The position numbers were made by a program, and so were the translations under genes. DNA of 64,000 nucleotides from assembly GCA_012295275.1 (NCBI GenBank), contig CM022669.1:1915140-1979139 (forward strand), written 5' to 3'. Below are positions 49,176 through 61,526 of this stretch, piece after piece; within the stretch, counting starts at the first letter, position 1; every line of letters begins with the position of its first letter. The notes under the pieces are model-generated. The model was not told where the DNA came from and did no database searches. It was given only the letters and a program-made list of their open reading frames with translations. This DNA is from Chrysomallon squamiferum. Lineage: Eukaryota > Mollusca > Gastropoda > Neomphalida > Peltospiridae.

Positions 49176-52100
49176 TATATTATTATTTTCATTATCAATA
49201 AAAAAAAGTTTTTTTGTTATTTTGTTTTATGTACTCAAAGGACCTTTATATATGTTTGTTTAAACTCTTTTGTGTGTATGTATGTGAGTATGTGCAACAG
49301 TGCAAATATGTCAGTTTTTCTGTTGTGCATAGTCATCTGCTTTAAAATGTATTTATATATATGTAGTTAAATTTTATACCATTATACTTGTGGTATTTTA
49401 TATCTATATTTATTGTTGTAAACATGTCTCTTTTAGCAAGTTTCAAAGATTTCCTTGAGGATATTGATTTGCTTTGCAAACATAGTGCAGCCATTTGTGA
49501 TTCTTCTTTAAATCTTCTTGTCTTGGTGTTTATCATTGGTGCTGCAGACACACTAGAGTTATAAAACCAAATTATAAATGTATACTTTTGATTTTATTTC
49601 AGATTCATATAATTAAAATATATAAATTTAATATATATGTTACTATGATGATAATATTTTATTTTATTTTTTATTATTTTTTTCTCATTTATTTTGTATA
49701 TTATTTAATGTTATTTATTTGTTTATTTTAATGTTTTAGTCACTTATTGTTCACACATTATTTTTATAATTGTTCAGAAATGTAAACTAGAAATACTTTA
49801 TTAGAGCTGTAGTTTTAAGAACATTAACACATTCTTCTTATTCTAGGTTCTGATACAGAGAAAGCACTACAGCTTCATGCAGCAGCAGCAGCATCTAAAC
49901 AGAAGCACAAGGAAGAGACTGACAGTAATTCTCAATCAAATGGTTACCAGCCATCCTCGGTTACAATTCAAGTTATATCCAACGGGAATGTAGAATCACC
50001 TAAAAGTTCTCAGAGAACTGTCAGTCCTACCTACAGTCAGAAGACACAGGACACATTTATTGACAACCGCAACCGCAACACCAGCACGAGTTTAGGAAAT
50101 GTGACAAATCAGAATATTTCAGCTAATTCTTTCAGTGCAAATGGAGAAGAAAATTCATTATCAAATGAGGTAAAATAAAGAATTATTCTTTTTAAATTTC
50201 ATTTTTGACACAGATTGTTAGAGGAACTTAAAATATGTCATATCAAGTTGTTCACTGTAGTTATTTCCATAACAAACAAATGTCTAATTTTGGCAACACA
50301 AAAATTAAATACTATTTAAACAAATAAAATTATATAAATCCTCTATTATACAAAGGAAATCTTAAAAGTTAAGGGAAGTAATCATTTAAAAAAAAAGTTT
50401 AGTGACTGTTATTAAATTTATATTTATTATTTGTAATGTTCTTATTTCTTTCATCCAAAATATACTATATGTATTTCAATAATTTATCTCACCAATTATT
50501 ATTCATTTTTCTTAATTCTTTTTCTTTTTTTTTTAGTGTTTAGCAAATTCTGTATATCACTTGACAAATCAAACAGTTTTAAAAGCATTTAAAGAAATAT
50601 CCATTAAACAGATGATTGTAATTGGTGAGATAAGTCTGTTGTATATTTCCTATTCCAATCAGAGCCCAAACGTTTTTCCAGGTCCATCACATAGAGTTGA
50701 TAGCAAGTATTCTTTTTCATACATCATTATAAAAAATCTATTTGATGCCAAAGACTTATTAAAATTAGGAATACTCATATGGTACCTAATTATTATTTTT
50801 ATAGAGACCAGAACTAGAAGAGGAGAGTGAGCCCTTGGACTTGTCCTGGCCAGACACAATAAGAAAACAAATTACTTACATTCTTGTAGCACCAATTATG
50901 TTTCCTCTGTGGATAACACTTCCAGATGTTCGTGTTCCGGTAAGCAAATGAATTGGAATTGAAAAAAAGAAGAATATGAATACTAATTATGAAAGAATAG
51001 CTTTTAGAATTGGTTTCACTTGGTGATAGACAAACACTGTAATGTCCATAATCACAAGTGGATGCAGATGTAAATTTTATATTCTCAGTTTTATCTTCCA
51101 AACTTTACAGAACATTGATAAGATCATGCTTATTTAAAAAGAAAAACATTCAGGGCATTATTGTAAGATATTAATCATTGTTGATGTGATGTATATGTAC
51201 TCTATCTCTCTCTCATTTATGTGTATATATATCTATATGTAAATACACCCCACACACAAACAAACACTTATATGTGTATATATATATATATATCATTTTC
51301 TAAACTAAAATAGTTATATAATATTTTGCACAATTCAGCTTATCATTATATTTGAAATATTATTACAATAAGTCAAGCAGACATTAATAAAGATAATAAA
51401 AATAGTGTGTTTGTGTGTCTGTGTAACTCCGAAAATAACATATCCCAGACAATAGGCAGATTAAATGCAACATGAAATTATTGCATATGACCTTCCTTTG
51501 AAATATTACTTTTCTAATAATGTATGTGTGTGAACTTTCCAATTAAATCAGAGTTCAAGTCAATTTCACTAAGATTAACTGACTCACAAATCTAACTAAT
51601 ATATTTAGTCCCTGGTGTTTTTGGTAAGATTAACTGAAAACGGTCAACTTTGTGATTAAAATGTTAAAACCTATTCAGCTCTTGTCAGGTTGCAATTATC
51701 ATACAAGGTTGGCAGCTTGCTTCACTAGCAGACAATAATTAGTCTGATTTGACTAAGATTAATTGTTTTGTAAATGCATTGTTTTAATATCATGTGACAA
51801 ACTGACATTTATTTTCTTTTTGCTGCAACAAACTGCATTCCAGCTATATTTTATAAATGTTATATTTTAATCTGTGTTTTGTTTTAATAAAATATGACAT
51901 ATAGACAAAATATAGGAAAACAGGGACTCACATTTTTTTCCCCTACATTATCTCTGCAGTAGGGCTCTGTCTCTCTTTGTCTGTCTATATGTTTTTATAT
52001 TAAAAAATGAATTTCCAATAAAGTTGCTTCTGCATGGAGAATAAAATCATAGTTGATTTCAGTCATCGGATCATACATGATTTCAGAAATTACAAAAGTC

Positions 52101-55100
52101 TGTTATACTTTTTCCGTTGCATCAGACATTACAATTCTTTTGAAGTCTGCTCAGAAAAAGACAAAAAACAGTATGCAGCTTTTGTCATTTGAGCCATGGT
52201 TTGAGATGAAGTTCATTGTTAATTATCAAATATATTTATATTTCTTTAGGGTTCATAAAAAAAGAAACAAAGAAAGGAAATGTTATATATATATATCTGG
52301 GTGTGTATCCTGAATGTAAAAGTAACAGATGAATTATTTATTAGAAATTCTATGATTAATTATTGAACTTTATTGTCATGGGTAATATGTATTAAACAGT
52401 AATTTAATTTTACTTTTTTTTTCGCTTTCAAACCCTCTTAATTTTTTTATTACCAGAAAGGAAGAGAATAGTGTTAGCCAAAAAATAATCATAAGTGTGA
52501 AAAACAACAACAAAAAGCAAAAAAATAATCTGTTAGATATACTTGAAATGCTTATTGAAATGAAACATTTAAGACTGACTTATATTTGTTATCTTCTTTT
52601 TTTTTTTACTGCACTGCTTTAAATTTCAACTAACGTATACAAATAAAAATAATGTATTTTTTTATTTTTATGAAATCTTCTATGGCAGTAGGTTTGGTTT
52701 ATGTATTTTTTCATTTTGTTTTGTTGATAATTTCACTTTACAAATTCAATTTAAAAAATCAGTGACATCAAAATAAACTGAAACTGTTAATATAACACAC
52801 AACAATAAAATGAAGTAGCTGTACAGTAATATAAAGGCTTTGTCTACATGATTTTGTATTCTTCTTCTCCTTCTTCTTTGTTATACAGACAAAAATGAAA
52901 CCATTGGAGAATACTCTAAAAAATAATTCAAAAATTTATTTCAGGAAAAGAGAAAATATTTTGTGGTGACATTCCTGGGAAGTATAATGTGGATTGCAGG
53001 TTTTTCATATCTCATGGTATGGTGGGCCAACCAGACTGGAGAAACAATTGGCATTCAGCCAGAGGTAAATAAACTGTAAATATGTATTTCTTAAAGAAAT
53101 ATTTTGTGAGGAGATATTAAAGCTATTCTAAAATATTTTCTCACCACATAAATAATTGTAAATAATCAGTTAAAGGTCTTGAGACAACAACTTTTTATTT
53201 TATTCAGAACTATTTACTGAAATTATGTTTTGAACAAAAAATTGTTTTATTATATTATTATTCAGCATCATGCATTTTATTTAAAAATTTCCAAATTACA
53301 ACTGTATTTTCAAATATGTACTTACAAATCAAAAGCATTGTGAATTATAACTTTTATTAAAATGACAGTGTGAAAGAAGTAATGAAAATGTTAACCATTG
53401 ATATTGTCATGATCAGTATAACCACTGATAATTATAACAACACTGGTTTTAAGCTGATAATGATGAAGTACTATTAGTATATTTTCCATTGATAAAAAGA
53501 GCATTTTTAAAATAGTTGATTATTTTATAATTTTTAAGACATATTTTCGTCTTTTTTGTCTGAATTTGTATATTAATTGTTTTTATTGTTTTTATTATTA
53601 TTTTATTTTGAATTTTCGAATATATTTATTTATTATGATTTAAAAAAGAATTTTTTTTAAATAAAAAAAGTATTATTTGTTAGGCCTATATCATTTTAAA
53701 AATATTTGGTTGTTTGTTATAGGTAATGGGTCTGACCATTCTAGCAGCAGGAACAAGCATTCCAGACTTAATAACGAGTGTTATTGTTGCAAAGAAAGGT
53801 TATGGTGACATGGCTGTATCAAGTTCTGTTGGGAGTAATATCTTTGATATCACTGTTGGGTAAGCTTAGACTACATTTTATTGCAAATGAACTGAAATAT
53901 AAGTATTAAAAGAAGAAATCACTTGGTGTGGCTCTCAGTGCTTTTTCAAATGTTAGAAATGAATTGTTTTAAGAAATTAAAATTGCTTCCAGTTCCTTTT
54001 GTAATGAATTATAGTGAGAAACTAAGTGGGTTTCATTGGCTTGTAAAATAAGTAATTCTGGCAAGGAAGTGCAAAATTCTTAATAACTATTGTAGAAACT
54101 GATACCAATATCTCTTAGGTTCAATGGTATTTGTAAGTATATAGATTTACACTGGGTTTTTTCTAGAAAAAATTAAACTGTTTTCGATTATCTAGATTCA
54201 ATCTCATCTAGAAAATGGTATTTCTAAAATATTTCAACATTTTTATTTTGGATTATGTGATTTACTTACTGGGTTAATGTCATTGGGAGGGTCAGTTTAT
54301 TGAATATACATGTAAGTGCTCATTAAATCATCAAATATGTGAATTGTTATAAATTTTATGGGTTGGCACAATGCAGAATGTGGTTCCTGAACTGTTAGCA
54401 GTATTTTGTTAGTGTATCCAATAAAATGGTAACCAGGCAACTAAATAAACATAGCAAAGCACTGCTTATGTGTTTATCTGTTCATCAAGCAATATAATGA
54501 TAAGTATTGGAATTTTCTCACAAGAATGCAGGTGAAAGCAAACATTAATGGTATGTTAATTAGAGATTGAGTGGTTTTAGCTTGTGGGCAGATCACAAAT
54601 AGAAATCACCAAATTGATTTGTATATTGAATATAATGGGTTATTTTGTGTCTTTTTTTTCATTTTTGCATTTTGTTTACAATAATTATTTTTGCGTATAA
54701 AATTTTTTGTTTTATATATATACTGTACCAAATAATTTTGGCAATTACATACAAGATATGAAATAGAGACAACCTGAATGGATGTTGAATTTATTTGTAT
54801 ACATTATTTCATTGAAACAGCATTTCTGAATGTAGCCAGCAGTAACATGTTGTCACGGTGTCAGTGTTGTTACTTTAATGTCAACTGATGAAATGGAGGG
54901 GTAGATCTACCAAAATGGTGTGTGAGGCTCAATAATGTTTGTGTGCACTAGTGGCATTGATGACAGCAGTACATCGTCGTCTCATGCTTCTAATGTGAGC
55001 ATTAATTTCAGGAACAGTAGTTGCGTTCCATTCCCAGTTCAGAGAAATTTATAGGTCATGGACATTAAGGAAATGAGGATGGTCCAGTGCATGCTCAATT

Positions 55101-58100
55101 GGGGACAAGTGAGGGGACTTTGTTGGATGTGATTCTGCTCCAGAAGAGTAGTGGTTATCCTAATGGTATGCGGTCTAGCGTTGTCATGTTGAAACAGAAT
55201 GCCAGGATGCTGCTGCAGGAGAGAAATGACCACTGGTGTAATGATCTTGCAGTAATGTTGAGCAGTCATGTTTCCATTAATGAAAATGAGATCTGTTTTA
55301 CCTCCACCATGAATACCGACTCAGACCATGATGTTGCCACTGCCACATTGGTCATGCTGAATGATGTCATCTGTATCATATTGTTCTCGCTGTTGCTTCC
55401 ATACATGATGCCTACAATCCACAAACTGAACACAAAACTTGGATTCATCTGTGAATAATGTCTGATCTAAAAAAATATAATAATATGATTTGTGTGCATC
55501 ACCACTATTGGTGTATTCTGGCCCAGTTCAGATGTTCCTGAATAGGACATCCTGTCAGGGGAATAGCTACAACAGTGCGACGTGCTTGTATTTCAGCAGC
55601 ATGGAGATGGTTACAGGCAGTTTGAGCATGAATTCTAGTGCCTGTCTAGTGCTGCAAAGTCTAGGCTAAATGTGGAGCACTTTCAAATCTGTGATGTTGG
55701 GATGACATCACTAAATACTTATCTTCCCATGAAAGTACTAAGCAACATCGTGTATGTGTTGGCCTGCATTATACTGTCCGACTGCTTTGTGATGTTTATT
55801 TTCTGTTAAGCCTGGATGGTGATAGGATATATTCTTCCTTTTGTTTTTGGATAATGTTGGTTCAGTGCATCAAAATGTGATTTCATTACATCTGTATTGC
55901 ATATGCTTCTGCAACAGCATGAACATACCACATTTGCACATGCAGTACATACAGAAATATGACAAATGGTGTTCTTTTCATTACCCAAAGCAAGAGGGAT
56001 TTTGCAAACTAACATATTACCAAGTTTTAACACTTTATTTTAATTTATTTGAGAGCAACAGTCATTTACAAAAACATGCTAAACTTTTATGATTAAGTAT
56101 ATATATATATATAAAATAAATAAATAAATAAAATAAAATAAAATAAAATCACACCAGATGTAAGCATGATTTTACATTAAAATTAACAATAAGAATGAAA
56201 CATCATAAACAACAAATTGGATTAACATTATGTTGTATATTTAATATTTATCCAATATACCTTTGTTGAGAAGATTATTTTTACTAACATTAAGTCATGG
56301 GCTACATATAACATATGTGCACCCCCAAGCTTTTTAACAAACATATTTTTTTGAAGCTTTGGATTATCCTGTTTGAATATTATATCCAGCTAGGCAGAAG
56401 AAGACAAGCAACAGTGGTATCTTGTGAGCAGAAAACTGTTTGAAAACCAGTTTGTTGAAAAAAAATGTTCTAAAATGTTTCTGAAGTAAGACACGGCTAT
56501 AAAATTGACAAGGTTTATGTTGCCATTTGTTACAGTTTTGTCAGATTGAAATTTTTTCTGCACACTTGTAACTCTCCACATTTTCGACACATTTCTTTGA
56601 TTCATGAATTAGAAATATCCTCCCTTTGCATTCCTCATCTGAGAATATGTTTAAATTTGATAACTGAGACTTTTTTTTATCAAACAATATTTTTGAGAAC
56701 TGAATGATAAATGTATTAATGTCTCAGTCTATATAAATCTTTTTTTGCAAAGATCAAGTAGGAGTTGATATATATTTTTACATCATTCATATTGTTATTA
56801 TTATAAGCTTCAGAAATTCTGGCTTAGTTTTCAGTTCTATAATGACATGAATTCATTAGATATTTCTCTCTAGTCGGATATAACTTCCAAGTATGTTAGT
56901 AAAATAGAATGATCATATTTACTGATTATTAGAAGTAACATACTATCTTTCATGGAAATTCTACAAATATTTACTTTAGCAGTTTACCTGAATTATATTA
57001 AGGAATTATCTGATTTTGTTTATATAATATCCAATATTTTATATGCTCACCTAAAAAACAAACTATGCATGTTGACATCTTCAGTATTTTGTTCATATCC
57101 ATTTTAATGTAATTGAAAAATCATTGCGTGTACATGCCAAACTATACCATGCATTGCATGTGCATGTGCATTTTGTTTTGGATTGCTACATATCATGTGA
57201 TGAAATACCATCGTGAATACAAATGACATTTTCACACTGCACCTGTCACAAAATTACCATCAGGGAGCAGGTGGGATGTTTTATGCTATGTCAGTGATTT
57301 GTGAACAATTGTTTGCAGGCCACTGATGCACCAATGAGGCCCAGCACTTTCAAGTGCTAATGACCTATTAAATTAGGGCTCGTTTCTTGTCTAGGGATTG
57401 CGACTTTGGTGGACCCGCTGACTGTGTAATTAAGAAACTGTGACAATTGATTACAATAGATACATATATTTGCATATACTACAGATATAAACAATATATA
57501 ATATCAAGTTCTATGAACACCAAAACAAACCATAATATTTATATTACAAAGATAATTATTTATTTTACACATGTATACTTATTATTTTAGTGGTTGAGGA
57601 GGTGGGATGGCAGCATTAAATGAAATACTATAACTCTTAATTCTTTTAATTTTCCCTAACAGGATATGTCAGAAATATATATAATTCAAACTCTATATGG
57701 TACATCAAACTGATCAACAAATAACCAATTGACCCTGTTTACAAGTTAAACAAAGATAACACAAAATGGGCTGTAACCACTTTGTTGCATATTATTGTTC
57801 TTATATAGAAATCACTGATGCATGCTAATCTCTAGTACAATAGGTGATTATGGTATAGTCTAATTCAATAAATAACTTCAGTCACTTAATCGTTCATTTT
57901 ATTGCATGAGGCAGTAATTCGTCATTCACATAGTTAAAATTATAGTCATAACATTTGTTCATTTTATTACATCTGGCAATGATTCACAATCATAACATTC
58001 ACAGTTAAAAATTATAGGTCATTCATAATGTCCATTTTAACATTCACATAGTTAAAATTATAGTCATAACATTCACTGTTTTATATATAAATTCAAATTC

Positions 58101-59689
58101 AAATATAAATTATATATCATTCAATATCATGATACAACTGTAGTTAAGGTTATTCATTTGAACAGTTTTCATGTGAGTTGTGATTTCGAGAGATAAGATT
58201 AGATCAGGAAATTATAATGAGATTATAACTGCATCATATACTCGTATTTAGTGGAACAGCATATAACCTCCCATGCAATGGACTGTTATATTAATCTGCT
58301 CAGGAGTCTGGCAAAGTGGGGGTAAACCCACACAATATAGTTACTGACTTAATTGCCTAACAACGGCCACCAACTCCTCACTCCTACCTGTATCTTCTCT
58401 TTGTTCTTTGTGGTCTCTCTGTGTTTCCTGGGCTCTTTTGTCTTTTACTTAAATAACCATGTCGCGGACTTCCCTGAAGTCAGCAGAGCGTAGCTGACAA
58501 GCCTGTATCAGTGCCAGGACCAGGCACAAGTCCTACTGGTTTACATGAGCAGTCATGATTTTGAAGATTGTAAATTATTATTCATTGGTGACACCTGTAT
58601 AACTGTAACCAAAATTGGTACTGTATCCCTTTTGTCATTATGTGCACAAAGTAGCTTAAGTATAACTTTATATATTTCCTCCATCTAAACACTGGAAATC
58701 TGTGTTACATTATACACAATTTGACATGATGAAAACCAGACTAATTTCCACACATTTGTATGTATGTGTCACACATTAAAATTGTAACCAGATTGTACAT
58801 CCACACCTAGAATAATGAAGAATATATAACAGATGATAATTCACTGGTATTAATTTTATTTACTGTTAAGTAATAAGTATATTATTTAGATTTAATATTG
58901 TTGTAAAACTGTAATATAATAATTTTGTGTCTCTGGCTTTAAATTTAAAAATATTTAAAAAAAAAAAAATGAAGCATGTAAATAGTGGTACTATTTTGTG
59001 AAATTTACTGATGGCTGGTAATAATATAATATTTCATTACTGATTTTAACAATTTTCATACTAGTTATTGAGTTAGTCTTATTTAGAGGAGAAGGAATTG
59101 TCAGTAATGCACAACTTTTATGTTGAAATGCATTTAAGTTGATTTTAACAGTTCATTTGTACTGATTCTGGGTGTTGGATTAATTTTAGGTTGCTTTGTT
59201 CAGAACATTTTTTAAATATGCCTGTCATTTTTGATTTTTACCTGAGCAAAAACAGATTAGTGGTTTGGAATGATTGAAGTGCTATATGTAAAGTCTTGAA
59301 GAATTAACATATTTGTAAAGCAATTTTCTTTGGATTTGCTAATATTGCTGAGAAGAAATGGAAATAAAAGAAAATAAATAACCAAATGTAAACTAGGATA
59401 ATATTATTATATATAATGATTGGTATTTTATTCTTCTTTCAGATTGCCGTTACCATGGATTATATTTACAGCCATCAACACTGGAGAGCCTTACAGTGTG
59501 ACCAGTGATGGACTTCTCTGTTCCATAGTATTGCTCTTCTTGATGCTTTTAATTCTGATAATAACTATTGCCAGTAGCAAATGGAAGCTAAGTAAAACTC
59601 TTGGTGGATGCATGTTTTTGTTTTATTTTGTTTTTGTTGCACTGAGCGTACTCTTGGAATTTCAAATTATTGTATGTCCTAGAGTATAG
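33074..59689 (+). CDS. K+-dependent Na+/Ca2+ exchanger (NCKX, SLC24A2/3/4-like)
   Basis: Plasma-membrane antiporter that exports Ca2+ (with K+) in exchange for Na+. Plus-strand coding exons: 33074-33862, 39428-39530, 44113-44145, 45372-45443, 47035-47067, 48269-48340, 49847-50169, 50805-50939, 52945-53064, 53723-53859, 59443-59689. All are GT-AG and phases agree, giving 2064 nt (687 residues) if every exon is used. Residues 18-38 form a signal-anchor or first helix, followed by a short outer loop with an N-glycosylation site (NGS, residue 68). The alpha-1 repeat (residues 124-173) has GGSAPE with Glu140; the alpha-2 repeat (561-606) has AAGTSIPD with Asp575 and SVGSNIFD with Asp602, the residue equivalent to the one that gives K+ dependence in NCKX2. 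The long cytosolic loop (about 236-500) holds the conserved [11 protein letters not shown] motif, EKALQLHA, then [12 protein letters not shown] leading into the second membrane half. All core residues are intact. The clade call rests on the short outer loop and the [15 protein letters not shown] region. Confidence 0.95.
34747..37114. mobile_element. Long-TIR DNA transposon, copy 2 (NCKX intron, opposite orientation)
   Basis: Same family as the 8832-11639 element, core inverted relative to it and nearly identical over about 1.6 kb. It is flanked by CATA on both sides (34743-34746 and 37115-37118), supporting a 4 bp target duplication. The left TIR is rearranged: after about 68 bp of the tip comes an inverted copy of the right genomic flank (34815-34868), then a second TIR tip. 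The 61-codon ORF (35514-35699, plus) is identical to that of copy 1. Confidence 0.88.
34815..34868. repeat. Inverted copy of the right genomic flank inside the transposon's left TIR
   Basis: This segment (starting taagctgtactcttaac) is the reverse complement, with about one mismatch, of the host DNA at about 37115-37170 just outside the element's right end. It sits between two copies of the TIR tip. Confidence 0.85.
39428..39530 (+). CDS. NCKX coding exon 2 (loop, LQLM motif)
   Basis: 103 nt encoding [20 protein letters not shown] and [14 protein letters not shown], the conserved start of the cytosolic loop in NCKX1-4. Ends in phase 1, setting up the phase 1-1 exon series that follows. Donor gtaagt. 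Confidence 0.93.
39531..42899. other. NCKX intron before the loop cassette region
   Basis: AT-rich, with poly(T) near 39888-39915 and 39964-39979, an AT run near 40750, AAAAT units at 41237-41263 and a 44-base poly(A) at 41534-41577. Its ORFs are low-complexity. Confidence 0.7.
41534..41577. repeat. Poly(A) tract of 44
   Basis: Uninterrupted A run followed by GGTATATATAAATAAATAAA. It could be the tail of an old retroposed sequence or a slippage tract; no element body was identified next to it. Confidence 0.9.
42900..42962 (+). CDS. Candidate extra cassette exon of the NCKX loop
   Basis: 63 nt between a good acceptor (CTTTGAATTTTTACAG) and a weaker donor (AGAAG|gtttta). In phase 1 it is open and encodes about 21 residues (split Glu, then [20 protein letters not shown]), Lys/Gln/Ser-rich like the confirmed loop exons. 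It lies in the right position, strand and phase. The poor donor keeps confidence low; it is not counted in the 687-residue model. Confidence 0.4.
44113..44145 (+). CDS. NCKX loop micro-exon A1
   Basis: 33 nt, phase 1 to 1, encoding [10 protein letters not shown] with split Glu/Gly codons. Acceptor CTCATTACAG, donor gtatga. Acidic, Ser/Thr-rich cytosolic segment. Sequence-identical to exon A2 in the next duplication unit. Skipping or repeating it keeps the frame. Confidence 0.7.
45372..45443 (+). CDS. NCKX loop cassette exon B1
   Basis: 72 nt, phase 1 to 1, encoding [16 protein letters not shown] then ISETRSL. Acceptor CATATTACAG, donor gtaatg. Basic and Ser-rich. Paired with A1 in the first duplication unit. 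Confidence 0.72.
47035..47067 (+). CDS. NCKX loop micro-exon A2
   Basis: 33 nt copy of exon A1 with no base changes in the exon or immediate splice signals. Phase 1 to 1. Part of the second duplication unit. Confidence 0.68.
48269..48340 (+). CDS. NCKX loop cassette exon B2
   Basis: 72 nt copy of B1 encoding [16 protein letters not shown] then ISETRSS. It differs from B1 by four bases, three of them changing an amino acid (K to T, K to Q, L to S). Splice sites are intact (GATTACAG, gtaatg). Confidence 0.7.
49847..50169 (+). CDS. NCKX coding exon, central loop
   Basis: 323 nt encoding [20 protein letters not shown] and about 85 further hydrophilic residues rich in Ser, Asn and Gln. The EKA.QLHA motif is shared by NCKX1-4 loops; a CAG/GCA run gives the five-Ala stretch. 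Enters in phase 1 and leaves in phase 0. Confidence 0.9.
50805..50939 (+). CDS. NCKX coding exon, start of second membrane half
   Basis: 135 nt, phase 0, encoding [20 protein letters not shown] and [19 protein letters not shown] then PDVRVP. It matches the family's EPL.L.WP...RKQ..Y....P..FPLW.TLPDVR. Donor gtaagc. Confidence 0.95.
52945..53064 (+). CDS. NCKX coding exon, [12 protein letters not shown] helix
   Basis: 120 nt, phase 0, encoding 40 residues including [20 protein letters not shown] and GETIGIQPE, nearly invariant across NCKX proteins. Confidence 0.96.
53723..53859 (+). CDS. NCKX coding exon, alpha-2 repeat
   Basis: 137 nt encoding [20 protein letters not shown] and [16 protein letters not shown], the second ion-binding repeat. 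Both key Asp residues are present (575 and 602 in the full model). The exon starts GTAATG directly after TATAG, so its first bases themselves look like a donor. Confidence 0.96.
54820..55840 (-). mobile_element. Decayed Tc1-like element (last NCKX intron)
   Basis: About 1 kb, richer in G+C than the flanks, carrying Tc1-type transposase fragments on the minus strand. A possible end lies near 54723 (TACTGTACCAAATAATTTTGG), but I did not find its inverted partner. Several stops and frameshifts break the reading frame, so it is inactive. Confidence 0.8.
55039..55480 (-). pseudogene. Tc1-like transposase fragments
   Basis: Minus-strand pieces read TDESKF-like sequence near 55450, then [38 protein letters not shown] and [15 protein letters not shown]. 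The first two catalytic Asp motifs (TDES, QxDNARPH) are visible. The third, expected within SPDLNPIE, is lost to a stop and frameshift near 55095. Confidence 0.85.
57860..58085. repeat. Degenerate tandem repeat in the last NCKX intron
   Basis: Units share CATTCACATAGTTAAAATTATAGTCATAACATT and TTCATTTTATT blocks, with two to three imperfect copies. Confidence 0.6.
58230..58560. other. Unidentified GC-enriched segment
   Basis: Stands out from the AT-rich intron (CAGGAGTCTGGCAAAGTGGG, GTCGCGGACTTCCCTGAAG). It has no long ORF or clear Pol III boxes. A related-looking block at 57290-57440 may belong to the same old insertion. Confidence 0.35.
59443..59689 (+). CDS. NCKX terminal coding exon
   Basis: 247 nt including the TAG stop. 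Encodes [14 protein letters not shown], two further helices ([15 protein letters not shown] and [16 protein letters not shown]) and the C-terminus ending CPRV. Family proteins end at a similar point (..ILTCPVSI). The preceding intron is 5.6 kb. Confidence 0.95.
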
Positions 59690-61417
59690 CTGGCTGACCA
59701 GCCTGTTGATAGCACTAGGAAGTTGCTTGTTATGACTGGTTGAGCAGAAGGCAGTATCACTGTTTTTTGTATTTTTGTACTTTTGTTTCCTTTTGTTAAA
59801 ATTTACTATGGAAGTGTAACTTATACAGACTGATAGAGAAAAATGTGTGTGTGTTTGTGGGAAAGCAAATTTTAATTAAGCTTTTAATAAAATTAATTTC
59901 AGTAGGCTTTTTAGTGATTAAAACAGGCATAAAATTGATTTTCAGTACCTGTATCAAATACTCTCCTTTTTAAAAGGCTACTAATTTATGAGCTGCTTGA
60001 ATCTTCACAGACTCATAGATATATTAATAAGAATTCCTGGAAGAAGTTATAACAACAGGCTTTAACAATAAATAAATAAGTTTACGATAATTCCAGAAAG
60101 AAAGAAAACTGGAATCTACAGAATTACAAAAAAAAACAAAAAAAACCACAAAGATAATGAGAGCTATGATAATTCTGTTAAAAAGAACAAAAAAAACCCA
60201 GCAATGAAATGAAACTGATGTTTGCAAGCCAAGGTCCTTTATATGCATGTTAAATAGTTTTTTGTATGTGAAATGAAGTCTGAAGTGCCTGTTAACATGT
60301 GTCTCTGATTTTAAGTGGCCTTTAATTAGAGTTTTGCCTAGTAACTTTCCTTGAAATTGTAAATATCTGTGTACAGAAATGCTTAATGTATTTATTTTTC
60401 TCTTTTTGTTTTTTAATTTAATTTTTTTTTTTTTTTTAAAGTATAATTTACAATACATTTTTTTATACAGGTGTTAATCTGATAAGGATAAAAAACCTAT
60501 AATTTTTTTAAAGTTTAGTTCTGAGATAAATAATGATTTAAAAAAGTAAATAAATACGTACATTGGTCAATCATCCTTTAAACTCCTTAGAGGTGACAGA
60601 TTTATGATCATACAGTTTGGTTATGAAGGATTCACTATGGTAGAGCACTGACATAGTTTATTCATATAAGTTAGAATTTTTCCCCCTGGGCACCTCCTTA
60701 TGAACCTGTGAGAATACAAGTCGAAAGTAAAAACTATATATTTATAATGTATAATTCTTATAACTACTTTACATAATTTATTGTACTTCTGTCTAGGGGC
60801 CACAAATTTTAAATTTTATTGAAATGATGTTTTGAGAAATGATACATAAGAACCGCTGATTTAAGTAATAATCCATGAAGATATTTTTTGTTTTCAAACC
60901 TTCTTTCATTTCCAAGACAAAAGACAGTTAATAATGATGAATGGAAAATCTTTATTTTTTATTTTTTTTATTGCATCTTATGGTTTTACATTGTACACAC
61001 ACACACTCACACACACACACACATATATATATCATTAGGGGTTCCATTATATGTATCGATCTTGATATATAGATAGATAGACTGATTATAGATGTAGATA
61101 CAGTTTATTAATAGTACTCGATGTAAGTAGCCTACAAAATAACAATAATTTGCTGACTGTTTATTTAGTTTAAGTCATTTGATTGTCAGTCACCAACTAG
61201 ATTTCTAGCCAACTTTTAATTATTGTTAATTGTTATTGCTTTCTTTTGGTGATATATATACTGTTATATATTGGTACAGTAATATAATAATTTTTTGTAC
61301 ATGTCTGTTATTGTTTACTTGATATAAATTAGAAACCTGTGATGAGTAATTCTTTTATCAGTTAAAAGTTTGGCATATTTTTATGTTTCCTGTATAATGT
61401 ACTGAATATTAAGAAGC

Positions 61418-61455
61418 TATTATTATTATTATTATTGTTATTATTATTATTATTA

Positions 61456-61512
<57 letters not shown>

Positions 61513-61526
61513 TATTTATTTATTTT
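61418..61526. repeat. (ATT)n microsatellite
   Basis: More than 30 TTA/ATT units with a few interruptions. Confidence 0.95.

Larger units (their letters stand above)
46390..49290. repeat. Tandem duplication unit 2 (NCKX loop region)
   Basis: Direct copy of unit 1, starting near AAATCAGTACCAA at 46400 and ending after TTTGTTTAAACTCTTTTGTG near 49273-49290. It contains exons A2 and B2. The units abut with no spacer I can see. Confidence 0.93.

Noticed and set aside
55087-55458. Plus-strand 123-codon ORF in the last NCKX intron
   Set aside because: Antisense shadow of the Tc1-like transposase remnant.
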